Below are positions 46,952-57,642 of a stretch of 64,000 nt of DNA, piece after piece. Position numbers and translations under genes: made by a program. Below the pieces are notes generated by a model. It was not told the origin of the DNA, did no database searches, and saw only the letters and a list, made by a program, of their open reading frames with translations. The stretch covers positions 1,302,001-1,366,000 of the forward strand of contig KN832875.1 in the NCBI GenBank assembly GCA_000827325.1, written 5' to 3'. Each line of letters begins with the position of its first letter. Positions within the stretch are counted from its first letter, which is position 1. Source of the stretch: Oidiodendron maius Zn. Lineage: Eukaryota > Ascomycota > Leotiomycetes > Myxotrichaceae.

Positions 46952-49532
46952 ATGAACCCCCGGGTTCCATCGTCCCCTCGCAGTCTGTTTTATGTTGAAT
47001 CAGATGTCTCCAATGTGATAATGAACATTCTGGAAAGCCAGGTTACTGATCTCAACTATCTTGCCGAGTCGCCCCTTGCAATCTCTGGCGAGATGAACGA
47101 CCAGCGCCAGTCCAGTGCGGAAAGCCCCGATGCTGCTCCAAATGGCGGAATGAAGAGAAAATCCGATGAATCGAACTCCTCCACAGCTCCACAAACGCGA
47201 ACCAAGAGGAACCGTTACATTTCAATCGCGTGGTGAGTTGGATCGGAACAAAAATCTGTCCTCGTCTCTATGGCTTGTCTGCTAACACTGCTCACAGCAA
47301 CGAATGTAAACGCCGGAAGATCAAGTGCAACGGAAATACGCCGTGTCAACGATGTGGAAATTTGAACCTCCAGTGCCAGTATGCCCCGAACTGCTGCGCA
47401 AATGGCTTCAGAGAATCGGAGGAGTTTCGAAAGATGACTGCGCAAATGCAGTCTCTACAGGAACAAGTTGACAATCTGTACGCCAACCTCAATGCCCTGC
47501 GCAATGGCGACACAATGCGCTTGCCGCCCCCCTCGGAAAGGTCGTTGTCCGTATCGCAACCTTCAGCTGCCCAGTCTATCTCCCCAAGTACCAGATACCG
47601 ACCTCCACCTCAGCATCCTTCCTTTAGAGGCCCAACCAGTTCAGCTTTCAGCCTTGATGTTGCGAAGAACACCCTTCAAAATATGGGGTATCAGCCGCTT
47701 GGCGTAGATGAAGGCCCCATCAGCCAAGATCCAACACCGAATGCATCTCCTCCTGCGATGCAGCCGCCCTTGCACACTTCTGGTGAGAATCCGTCTCGAG
47801 ATCCTATCTGGGCGTTCAGCAAAGAAGAGATGGTTCGGCTTTGCCACGTATATGAAGAGGAGATGGGCCTCATGTATCCGGTGCTTGATATCGAGCAAGT
47901 AATCATAAACGGGACAAATTTATACAACTTTATAGAAGCAGCGACAAGGACAGGCCTCGCAGATCCATCAAATCCCAAGGGAATCAGTGATATTCAATCT
48001 TGCATTCTCAAGATGGTCTTAGCTATATCTACGGTCGTTGAGGGCGACGGCCGCAGCGAGATTGGCTACAGGTTATTTGAGAGCGTAAAGGGTGTGGCCG
48101 ATCGAAGTTTGCATAGTGAAACTATCGATATAAGAAGCCTGCCTTTTCTGGCCCTTATTGTAGGTCACCCTTCTTATGTCATCGCACTTGGCCACATTTT
48201 ATTGACGGCCGAAGCCATCCATTTATTGTCTTTTCTGCTATTTAAAATGATTATACTAATTTTCTATTTAGGCTATTTATCACTTTCACTGTGATGAAGA
48301 GGCTTTGGCTTGGCGGATTATTGGGCAAGTAGCTCGTATGTGCATTGAACTAGGGCTGCACAGACGAGACTCCCTATTTAAGACCGTAACGGATGAAGAA
48401 GAGCGGGCGAGTGTTGTAAAATTATTTTGGTCCGTTTACGTGCTTGACAGGCGTTGGAGCTTCGGCACAGGCCTACCATTTGCAATGCAGGATGCTGATA
48501 TTGATCCTAACTTACCCGAGCCGGTAAGTTGTTTCGTTCTACAAGTCTATCCAGAAACTAATCAGAATATAGGCGATTGGCATTCCATACCTCAGTGTTA
48601 TGATTGCATACTCCCGCATTGGATCAAAAGTCTGGCGCTCTGTTGCTTCCTCAGTTAATGAAGCTCCTGTCACCGCGCTAAAGATCGAGGAGGTTGGATT
48701 TATTGACTACCAAATCCTTCAATGGCAAAAGTCGATTCCTCCTGAGCTTCAGCTTCCTACCTCAACTTCCTCTCAAGCCCCTTCTCGGGCTATGCATCGA
48801 CTCCAAATTCTCCTCTATCTCCGCGCCAATCAAATGCGTATACTGGTTTATAGGCCGGTCCTCCACAGCGCCAATTCGATCCAAGACAATTTGAACTCTG
48901 CAGGTATTGTCGTTGAGCTGGCACGGAATACCATCCGCGCACTCTCGCACCTCAATCAAACAACAGATATATATCGTGCACAGCAAGTGTGCTTCAACTA
49001 TTTCTTAGTTTCTGCTTTGGCAGTCATATTTCTCGCAAGCTGCCACGCACCTGTGCACTTTAGTGCAATGTGCAGGGACGAGTTCTATATGGCACTGGAC
49101 CTGGTGAAGGGCTTTAGCAGCAAATCTTTTGTTAGCAAACGACTCTGGAAAACTATAAAGGGACTCAAGGAAGTGGGTCCTAAATTAGGACTTTCACCGG
49201 ATGGCATTAGCAATGGCATGAATAGCAACATGGAAGATCCACATTCTTCTGCCGCTTTGGCAATGGCTGGCCTTGCTGGCCACGAAATATCGACGCTGCC
49301 TAGCGCGTACGCACAAGATGGAATGGCAGGGGATGGAAATAGTCCGATGAATGGGTTCCAAATGAGTCATGAGATGACAAATTTATTTGAAGCGGCGTTG
49401 GGAAATGGAGCTCTGAATAATGGGACAAATGGAGGATATACTCCAATGGGTGGCGACGGATTAACGGGTATTACGAGTAATGCTTTGGGGGGTGATGAGC
49501 AGCTCTATCAGCGGATGAGAGATCTCTTCTAG
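46952..49532 (+). CDS. Zn2Cys6 transcription factor, candidate regulator of homogentisate catabolism
   Basis: A nuclear DNA-binding regulator. Four exons (46952-47232, 47298-48159, 48272-48523, 48573-49532) give 784 residues. The first splice builds the zinc cluster ACNECKRRKIKCNGNTPCQRC, followed by NLNLQCQY. A coiled coil follows (MTAQMQSLQEQVDNLYANLNAL). The fungal_trans middle-homology domain is at about residues 260-560 (AIYHFHCDEEALAWRIIGQ and CIELGLHRRD, then VYVLDRRWSFGTGLPFAMQD). The C-terminus is Asn/Gly/Met-rich. An ATG at 47093 (MNDQRQSSAES) is an equally good start. The gene converges on fahA with 136 bp between stops. In Aspergillus a Zn2Cys6 activator (HmgR) controls hmgA/fahA and lies beside them; whether this is its orthologue is inference from position and type. 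Confidence 0.88.
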
Positions 49533-49668
49533 ATGTGAGCTCATTCTATGATATATAACGATGGTTGGTTTCCGGGTTCCTGTCTGTATAATTACAGGAA
49601 AAGGTGCACACAATCATACAAGCCATCAAGTTTGCTAATATATATATGTTTTATGTAACGCAAACCAT

Positions 49669-51021
49669 TTATGTGAGCACAACAGCACTCTTAATAGTGC
49701 CAGTACATTCTCCAAAACCTACATATGCTCCTGGCTCACCTCCACAAATACCTCTAATGGTGATTGTATCACCATCTTTTAAGAACTTCCTCACTTCCAT
49801 CCCAGCCAACATTATATCTTTCTTTCCTGCTTGATTCATCTCCAACATACTGCCTAGATCTCCTTCACCTGTCCCACTAATCGTCCCACTGCCCAATAAA
49901 TCTCCAGTGGCCAAAGGACACCCTCCAATGCTGTGATGAGCGATCATTTGGGTAAAGCTCCATAGGAGGTTTTTCCCATTCGTCTTTGAGATCGTCGTGG
50001 TGTTGCCCTCTGCCGTCGTTAAGTCGACCTCTAGATTAATATCATACACAGTATCCTCCCTATCCTCCTTCAAATAATCCAAGATGGCCGTCTCGTTCGC
50101 CAACTTCGGTGCACGGAAAGGCTCCAAAGCATCAGCGAGTACCACCCAGGCCGAGATCGTGGTGCCAAAGTTTTTAGAATTGAAGGGGCCGAGGGGCACG
50201 TATTCCCACATCTGGATGTCCCGTGCAGACCAGTCATTCATGAGCACGAAGCCAAAGATCGAGTCCGCTGCTTTCTTGATAGGGATGGGTTCGCCCATTT
50301 CATTTCCGTTGCACATGAAGCAGCCGAGCTCCAGCTCAATGTCTAGACGACGGCAGGGACTGAAGGTAGGAACTTTGGGGTCGGCTGTCGGATCGAGGAG
50401 AATTTGTCCATTTGGTCGGCGAATTGGAGTCCCCGAGATGACGACAGATGAGGCTCGACCGTGATAGCCAATTGGAACGTGTTTATAGTTTGGCTGCAGA
50501 GCGTTGGCAGGACCTCGGAACATGGTACTACAGAAAATTAACAAGAGACTAGAGACTCGGAGACGAGTAGCTTACCCAACGTTAAAAGCATGATTCAGGC
50601 CTGCGTAGAAGTCCGTATAATCTCCGATCTGCATAGGCAGGTGTGTTTTCGTCTCATGCTTTGGCAGCAGTGCTGATTTTTTAAGCCCAGCGTTATCCTT
50701 GAGAATATCCGGGTGGGAAGTGGCATCTGAGAATATTTCTTGCAGATATTCTCTGACTTCCCTGTGGACTGGTCTCCCGAGGGCTGCGAACGCGTTTAGG
50801 GTAGGCTGGGAGAGGACCGAGAGATGATCCTTGAAGGAAGAGAGCGCGGAGAAGCCGTTTCCGGCAGCAAACGCCCTTAGATCGAGAACATAATCACCAA
50901 TTGCCACAGCTGGTCTTTTTTCATTCTGCGAATCTCTGCTAGTTATAATACCGAATGGGATATTGCCCAACGAGAAATGACTGTCTGCGGAGATAGATAG
51001 CCAGGAACGGCTAGGGGCCAT
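49669..51021 (-). CDS. fahA: Fumarylacetoacetase
   Basis: Cleaves fumarylacetoacetate to fumarate and acetoacetate, the last step of the homogentisate pathway (cytosol). Two exons (51021-50576, 50527-49669; intron 48 nt) give 434 residues. Metal and catalytic residues known from the mouse/human enzyme are in place: DYTDFYAGLNHAFNVG (Asp and His), LDIELELGCF (two Glu), and LMNDWSARDIQMWEYVPLGP (Asp). The intron falls at FNVG|TMFRGP. I chose the ATG at 51021 (MAPSRSWLSIS); an in-frame ATG 57 bp upstream would add a hydrophobic MKLQLPIIYIFI stretch that the family lacks. It is divergent from the CYP504 gene across 585 bp with an inverted CGG site. Confidence 0.96.
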
Positions 51022-51606
51022 GGCGGAAATGGTTCTACGGTGTATGAAAATATAGATAATAGGTAGCTGTAGCTTCAAACGGATGTGCGGAGAATAAATT
51101 CAAGTGATCTTGAACATGAAGCTGGTGACGATATAGAAATTCAAGAAGTAGTCGATCTCGGGTTCACAGCTGTACGAGAGATAATGCCGAGCGGGGCGGG
51201 GCGGGGTGGAAACAGGGACAGTGCGGAATGTTTCCGGCTTGGAGTTCAGCACTGTCTTAAATTCGTCTCATCATCATGCAGAGACATTTATCCAGTCAAA
51301 CACACATCAGCGTGATACAAGTCCGTATTCGTTTACGTGACATAATCGTCTGCTCTAGACACTGCCTCCCCTCAAATCCCCGCAAGGGAGAAGACGGAAA
51401 TGCAAACGGAAAAGCGCCGCCGTTCATTCCCTATCCACTTTTGGAGGCAAGATGATGGTGCTGAGTACTGCTGATTATAATACCCTCCTACTGTTTCAAT
51501 AGAGCTTACATTCGTATTTATTTCTGCATATCATCTTTGTGTAACGTCACGCCGTATTTTCCAATCCTCTTGAGGGCTTCGTACCTCAAGATCTGCTTGT
51601 TCCCTG
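51022..51606. promoter_or_regulatory. Divergent promoter region fahA / CYP504
   Basis: 585 bp between two divergent pathway genes. It contains CGGAATGTTTCCG at 51224-51236, a (G/C)GGGGCGGGGCGGGG tract at 51191-51206, and two direct CGGAA repeats 12 bp apart at 51395-51399 and 51407-51411, followed by GCGCCGCCG. A TAATACC/TATAATA-like stretch near 51475-51485 may serve the P450. The site arrangement suggests one bidirectional control region. Confidence 0.6.
51224..51236. promoter_or_regulatory. Candidate Zn2Cys6 operator between fahA and CYP504
   Basis: CGGAATGTTTCCG shares all ten outer bases (CGGAA-N3-TTCCG) with the site upstream of hmgA. It lies about 203 bp from the fahA start codon and 371 bp from the CYP504 start. 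Confidence 0.55.
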
Positions 51607-53303
51607 ATGGCTTACCAGCTCGCTGGTCTGGTCTTCCTCGCCGTCATATATACCGTCATCAAATATGTGAACAGCACAGACACACCAAAGATTAAGAATA
51701 TTCCGGAGATTCCTGGTGTTCCTCTCTTTGGTAACCTCTTACAGTTTGGTAACAACCATGCGAAAGTAGCTGGAGAATTGGCCAGTAAATATGGCCCGGT
51801 CTTCCAGGTCCGGCTCGGAAATAGGGTGTGTGATATCGTGATGAATCATATAATGCGCGTCTATTAACTTCAGATAGCGAATAATATTCGCAAATACATT
51901 TGATTCCGTACGACACCTCTGGATCACTAACCAGTCTGCTCTGATCTCGCGTCCGACTCTCCACACCTTCCATACTGTTGTCTCCAGCTCTCAAGGGTTC
52001 ACTATCGGCACATCACCTTGGGACGAGTCTTGCAAGCAACGCCGAAAAGCTGCAGCGACTGCACTTAATAGACCTGCAGTGCAGTCCTACATGCCCATTA
52101 TCGACCTGGAATCCAATGTCTCTATCAAGGAGTTGCTAGAAGATAGTGAGAATGGGAAGAAAGACGTCGACCCTATTGGATACTTCCAACGCTTCGCTCT
52201 TAATACTTCTCTGACATTAAATTACGGTTCGAGGATTAATGGAAAGATTGACAATGAGCTCTTGAAGGAAGTTGTTGACGTGGAGCGCGCAATTAGCAAC
52301 TTCAGATCCACTAGCAACAATTGGCAGGATTATATCCCCCTGCTAAGATTGCTACCGGGATCAAGCACTGAGGCCAACGACTGGCGAGAAAGGCGAGACA
52401 AATACCTCACCTTCCTGTTGAACAAGCTCAAGAGCCAGATTGCGGAAGGAACTGATAAGCCTTGCATTACTGGCAATATCCTGAAGGACCCAGAAGCAAA
52501 ATTGAACGAGAGTGAGTCTTGAGCTTGCGATACTAGCTCAAATCTAACTATTGGTAGATGAAATTAAATCCATATGTCTGACTATGGTCTCAGCTGGGCT
52601 CGATACTGTCCCTGGCAACCTGATTATGGGAATTGCGTATCTTTCCTCGGTTCATGGCCAGGAAATTCAACAAAGAGCTTATGATGAGATTATGAAAGTA
52701 TATCCTGACGGAGATGCATGGACCAAGTGCCTTGTCGAAGAAAAAGTCCCCTACGTAACGGCACTGGTTCGAGAAGTACTGCGATTTTTCACGGTGATAC
52801 CAATTTGTTTACCTCGTGTGAGTATTAAAGATATCAAGTACGAAAACGCAGTTATTCCGGCAGGAACTACATTTTACATGGTATGCTCCCACTCTGCCTT
52901 AGTTCAAAATAGAGTCTCACGACATTAGAATGCCTGGGCTGCCGATTATGACGAGTCACACTTCAAGGATCCTGGCACATTCTCTGTCGAGCGCTACTTG
53001 GAGAACCCCGAAGGGTCCGGCACCCCACACTACGCATATGGTGCTGGCTCTCGTATGTGTGCCGGCTCACATCTCGCCAACCGGGAACTCTACACTGCGT
53101 TCATCAGATTGATCACGGCATTCCGTATTGAGCCCCCAAAAGACAGCAGGGATATGCCGATCCTGGACGCACTTGAGTGCAATGCTGTCCCGACGAGCTT
53201 AACCACAGACCCAAAGCCATTCAAGTGTGGATTCAGAGTCAGAGATCCGAGGAAGCTGGAACAATGGATGAACGAGAGTGAAGAGAGGACCAGGGACTTG
53301 TAG
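51607..53303 (+). CDS. Cytochrome P450, CYP504 family (phenylacetate hydroxylase type)
   Basis: An ER-bound monooxygenase. CYP504 enzymes of Aspergillus hydroxylate phenylacetate at position 2 (PhacA) or 3-hydroxyphenylacetate at position 6 to homogentisate (PhacB). Four exons (51607-51825, 51878-52511, 52558-52880, 52929-53303) give 516 residues, matching the family. It has an N-terminal membrane anchor (GLVFLAVIYTVIKYV) and IPEIPGVPLFGNLLQFG as the proline hinge. The I-helix reads MVSAGLDTVPGNLIMGIAYL, a variant (AGLDT) typical of CYP504. The ExxR motif is in ALVREVLRF, and the haem loop is YGAGSRMCAGSHLANRELY with Cys as axial ligand. The first acceptor is AGATAG|CGAATA, restoring RIIFANTFDSVRHLW. 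Whether it is the PhacA or PhacB type cannot be decided by eye. Confidence 0.92.
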
Positions 53304-53898
53304 ATAGGAACACTTGCATTCATCTTGTTGCCTGCATTTTCGGTTGCGAATCTTGTAAGGCTTACGAGTGCCTTCTGGCTGTTTATATTCAGTACAATTT
53401 CAATTAGCGGATCATTTGAGCTGCTTTCCGCTCGAATGTCCTCTCGTATGAGCAGAAGAATGGCGACTTCCACCACATGGAGATTTGAGTCGAGTGCATC
53501 AACCGCTCGCTTCTCCTCTTCCGGAAATAGGGGCATCACACAAGGTAAGTATAGATAATACCACCATTATCCTTTCCAGCACGAAGATATACGTACCTAC
53601 CGTTGTATCACATGATGCGACTTCCGAGTATTATCATATCTACGACATGTGATATAATGTCCACTTAGCATGATACGCAGCCAGTTCCTCTGGCGACACA
53701 AGCCACAGTCACCCTAGCCGCAAGGGTCGACGTCATCTCGGGCAAACCTGCGCCACAAGCGCTCATTATCAACTACCCCTCTCTTGCACCCAAACATACT
53801 TCAGCCAAACCTGCCTACCCCACCACCACTGCTCAATTGTCATCTTTAGAAATATTCCTCCAAGAGGTCGCATACGCTGAATCATAAATTCCTTCATC
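53304..53898. other. Intergenic, 595 bp
   Basis: 3' flank of the P450 and promoter of the RRM protein. A 149-codon frame on the minus strand (53090-53539) overlaps the P450 end and has no family resemblance. The last 170 bp are C/A-rich as in fungal leaders. Confidence 0.4.
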
Positions 53899-54851
53899 AT
53901 GTCTGCCGCCAGTACAGTTAACGTCAAGAACATCAGCTCCAAGACGAGCGAGCAGGAAGTCAAAGACTTCTTCTCTTTCTGGTAATTTAATCTCAGAAGG
54001 CTGCATGCAGGGAAAATGCTAATAATTCCCCAGTGGCAAGATAGCCAGCATCAAGATTACTCCCGAGGGTGACACGCAAAATGCCACTGTAGTTTTCGAA
54101 AAGGAGACAGCCGCGAAGACTGCTCTTTTACTCGACCACACCCAACTCGGTGCTACTCAGGTTGAAGTGAGCAGTGCTGCCGGCGTGAGTGCAGAGGAGG
54201 GAAATCACTACGCTGCCAGAACGGAGCGTGATACAGATGAGATCAGTCAGGAGGAGAAGCCACGGAGTCGCATTATCGCTGAGTACCTGGCTCACGGCTA
54301 CGTATGTTCTAGTACTCTTTATCGAGCGATGCGTCACTAACTTTCTTCCAGGTGATTGGTGATCAGGCCACGCAACGCGCCATTGATCTCGACCAGAAGC
54401 ATGGAGTGTCCAGCAAATTTCTCCAGACACTCCACAACATCGATCAAAAGTACAAGGTACCACTTCCCCATCAGTCCATCTAGGGAGCTGCGCGACTAAC
54501 CTCTAATTGCCCCAGGCTACCGAGAAAGCCAGAGCCGTGGATCAGTCATACGGTGTTTCGCAGAAGGCTAGCTCCCTTTTTTCTGGATTGAACTCCTTCT
54601 ACGAAAAGGCTGCGGGTACAGAAACTGGCCAAAAGGTTGTCAACTTCTACACTCAAACATCTCGTCAAGTTCAAGATATCCATGCCGAGGCACGCCGTCT
54701 TGCGCATATCAAGAAACAGCAGCTTGCGGCCCAGAATGCTCCTCACACCACACACGAGGTTGCTGAGCAGGACACGAACGTCGTGGGTTCGACCACAGTT
54801 GATCCTCTTGTGCCAGAGGATTCCAAGCCTGAGAAGGTTACATATGCGTAA
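53899..54851 (+). CDS. vip1: RRM protein of the VIP1 family
   Basis: A fungal protein with one N-terminal RNA-recognition motif, annotated in relatives as 'actin cytoskeleton protein VIP1'; its real role is poorly defined. Four exons (53899-53981, 54034-54301, 54352-54456, 54516-54851) give 263 residues. RRM residues 4-80: TVNVKNISSKTSEQEVKDFF (RNP2 strand) and CGKIASIKI built across the first intron, then NATVVFEKETAAKTALLL (RNP1 strand). Next comes the conserved IIAEYLAHGYVIGDQATQRA, then HGVSSKFLQTLHNIDQKY and a long helical region (VNFYTQTSRQVQDIHAEARR). The C-terminus is acidic. All introns are about 50-60 nt with standard ends. Confidence 0.88.
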
Positions 54852-55137
54852 TTGTCAGTGGAATGAAAAACGAGGGTCTCTTTTGTCATTGCGAAGGGAA
54901 GGTTATTAATGATAGCTTAAATTTGTACAAATGCTTAGCCACCGATATCAAATACGGCGATTGCTGCAAGTTGATAACCTCACCAAATTGAACGAGGGTT
55001 TCTAGGAAAGCACCAGTTGGGCCATTACCGCCGGATCAAAATAATCTTGACCAGATCACTTTCACATCAGAATTTGTAGGTATGTTCTTATATATTACAG
55101 GATGGATGGAACAGCAGTAATCTCATTCGCGAAGAAG

Positions 55138-55439
55138 TTATATTTCTTGCATTTCCCCAGACACATTCTTATACTTCTTCTTCGACAGCTCTTCCAAGTG
55201 TGAATCAAGTTGGCCTTCAGGATTAGAAGCGAGCTCCTATTTTATATAGTCAGTTTTCGTACCATCCTAGAAGCAGTAGCTGCATCATAGTGTGATCATG
55301 CCTTCATTTGAGCCTCGCTCTCTTCCTTGCTTTTTGAGTCTTTGTTCACCCCATGAGCATTTGAAGGTGGTTCCCGTTGCTGTTTGGGGGCCTGGCGTTC
55401 TGGGGGTGGTGATTGACCAGCCATCTGATTTTCAGACAT
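55138..55439 (-). CDS. Small hydrophilic fungal protein, 78 residues, with a GC-AG intron
   Basis: Exon 1 (55439-55302) encodes MSENQMAGQSPPPERQAPKQ and a charged linker ending ESEAQMK. The frame would stop two codons later if unspliced. Removing 55301-55237 (donor AAG|GCATGA, acceptor ATATAG|GAG, branch-like ACTGAC 18 nt before) continues it as ELASNPEGQLDSHLEELSKKKY and ends SGEMQEI. The N(A/S)NP-x4-LE pattern is a recognisable feature of a widespread family of tiny fungal proteins of unknown function. Removing the 65-nt intron gives 237 nt of coding sequence. It is divergent from the Ser-rich protein gene (482 bp apart). Main doubt: the donor is GC and not GT, with weak downstream match. 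Confidence 0.6.
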
Positions 55440-55921
55440 CTTATCTGTGTTTACTAGAGAACTAATTAGATTATCAGGATATGGCTATTTTCAGATTTCC
55501 TTTCCGAGAGTCGCTAGGACTTATCATCGCTCAGGGCGATGAAGAGGGATGATTTGGTTCTGAAACTTGCCTTCTGAGTGGAATATTTAACAATATTTGA
55601 ATGTTCCTAACTGATGATGAGAATTTAAAGAAAATAGACCGCATCAGGGCCGAATCCTATCTATATAACGAATTACCTCCCCGCCACATCCCCACTAGCT
55701 ATACGTCATAATAAGAAGCCGGCGAGGCTACCAGATTTTCACGTGATTTCCATATCCGGCACCAGGAGTAATTTGTATGCTTAGTCATTCTCCTACGGTA
55801 ACCACCAACCAAACATCAGGCTGAGACTTATTATGCCAGAACGCGTTTGTCGCGATTTGGTTTCAGAACATCTCTTTCCTCCATTACTCTCTCAAGTCTG
55901 TCATCGTGCTACCTCAATAAA
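55440..55921. promoter_or_regulatory. Divergent promoter region, 482 bp
   Basis: Between the small hydrophilic protein and the Ser-rich protein. It has one CACGTG (55740-55745, TTCACGTGATTT). No gene is seen. Confidence 0.45.
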
Positions 55922-57081
55922 ATGGCTCCTGATCTGAATTCTGTGCCACCCTCTCCTCGACCCGCAGCGTCTTCCCCGCATATCTCCTCCCGCACGGCTT
56001 CAAGGAGAGCTTCGCAGCAGATGGGACCGCCTCCTCTGCCCCCTTCTTCGCCTTCTTATAATATCTTACCTTCAAACCAAAATGCCGTCAATCAGGCCTC
56101 TTCCCCCATAGCTTCGCCAACCATTCCACTTTCAATGGCCGCTGGGATAGGAGATAATACTGGAGTCGGGACTGGCCCAGGTCCCCTGAGGCACCCTCGC
56201 CCTATGACAGCTGCAGACCTTCACTTAGAATTGGAGAAGGAGCAGGAGGCTGTTGTATGTTCTGGAAGCGATTTTGGCAGATCAATGCTAAATATAACCA
56301 GGTCAATCGGTTAACACGGGAGCTTTCGATGTTACGAGCAGCACAGAACGCGTCCGTTGTCTCAAACGCATCCTCCACCTCCGCAGGCCTCCCCGACTCA
56401 GCTGACCATAGCGCACATCACCTCCTCTCCGGTCCCTCACACCCAGCCCCTTCCCAGCGACGGCATCACCGCTCCTCATCTAGCACCAGTACCCGCAGCA
56501 TCACTGGTGGGATAGTTGCCAATTTAAATACCACCGTTGGCCAAATTGCCGGCAGCACATCAGGCGTGGCTCCAGACCGTAGTCGAGGAAATTATCCCCG
56601 CCATGAATCCGTTCCTCAGTCTCAGTCCTTAAGCCGGCAAAACTCCGTGAGCGGGTCGAGGAGGAGCGGAGCCAGCAGCCCAGCGCCTTTGAGCTCTGCC
56701 CATTCAAGCTATCAACACGCCGATCATTTCTCACATCTATACCAGCCACGCCCACACCCCCCTAACCGCGAGCCATCCAGTGGAAGTGTGCCGCAATTTG
56801 GAATGGGGGAGAGTTTGACGAGTGTACAAACAACTGGTCGATACGAGGAGGCATCTTACCACAGACACGAACTAGAGGCAGTAAAGAGGGAGAACGAGGC
56901 ATTGAAGAGAAAGATCAAGGAGTTGGAGCGGACTCTGCGCGCCAGACGACAGAGCGATGCCAGTCGGACGAGAAGTGAGAGTGTAAGCACGACAGCCAGT
57001 GTAGGGCCGCGAGATGCAGCGAGTGGAATTGCTCGTGGGCGAGAGAGGGAAAAGGAAGGCGACGATGACGCCGCTGTCTAA
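55922..57081 (+). CDS. Ser/Pro-rich protein with C-terminal coiled coil (uncharacterised)
   Basis: Two exons (55922-56254, 56302-57081; intron 47 nt, acceptor ACCAG) give 370 residues. The N-terminus is Ser/Pro-rich (DLNSVPPSPRPAASSPHIS). A helix spans the splice site (LHLELEKEQEAV|VNRLTRELSMLRAAQNAS), then a long Ser/His/Arg-rich disordered middle. A strong coiled coil lies near residues 305-335 (HELEAVKRENEALKRKIKEL, then ERTLRARRQ) and is followed by an Arg/Ser and acidic tail. I recognise the general type (a conserved hypothetical of filamentous ascomycetes) but no function. Leucine-heptad spacing suggests dimerisation. Confidence 0.75.
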
Positions 57082-57360
57082 ACATGCTTCCTTGGAGCTA
57101 AGGGACACGTGTTATATGAACGATTATAATGATAATGAATGGGTTTCTTACGAGAGTGGAGTGAACGGATGGGTACGAGAAAAATGGCGTTTCAATGTTC
57201 TCTTCGGCAAATTACACTAGCTTCTCTACTGGGCATTTAGTTTCTTCCAGAAAAGTTTGAGTGCCGAAAGGCTTTTTAAGAATTGATATTTGAGCTGTCG
57301 TTAACAATTGTTCGATACATCCTCGACTTTTCTTTGATTGCTTATATATAGAAGATGTCA
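57082..57360. other. Intergenic, 279 bp
   Basis: Convergent 3' flanks of the Ser-rich protein gene and the candidate small membrane protein. Nothing else is seen. Confidence 0.35.
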
Positions 57361-57642
57361 TTAAACCGCAGAAAGTTTGCACAGGTAGTTAGCGCTAACC
57401 CTTTCTAACTTGGAAATGCAAGTGAAAATACTTAAACCAAACATACCGCTACCACCAAGCAAGGACAGGTTGTAGGAATCTCTGTGGTTTCTGCATGCAG
57501 TTTCCTCTCCATGGTTACGCAGATGCGCCAGCACGGTGAGAAAGAAGGCGAAGCAGACACCAGCCATGAACGTAAAGCCCAAGAGCCAGATCGCGAGAGC
57601 GCTGAGACGATGTAAATGTACCTTAAACGGAAGAAGCTGCAT
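57361..57642 (-). CDS. Small membrane protein candidate (3' end uncertain)
   Basis: A 93-codon frame starting MQLLPFKVHLHRLSALAIWL, with a strongly hydrophobic segment (LAIWLLGFTFMAGVCFAFFL) and then a polar stretch ending NLSLLGGSG. A strong donor (GTATGT at about 57451) follows LLGGS, and a GCTAAC branch-like element lies downstream. The true last exon may therefore be different and the listed stop at 57361 may be inside an intron. No family is recognised; it could be a signal-anchored small protein or spurious. Confidence 0.35.
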   Translation of the reverse strand: MQLLPFKVHLHRLSALAIWLLGFTFMAGVCFAFFLTVLAHLRNHGEETACRNHRDSYNLSLLGGSGMFGLSIFTCISKLERVSANYLCKLSAV

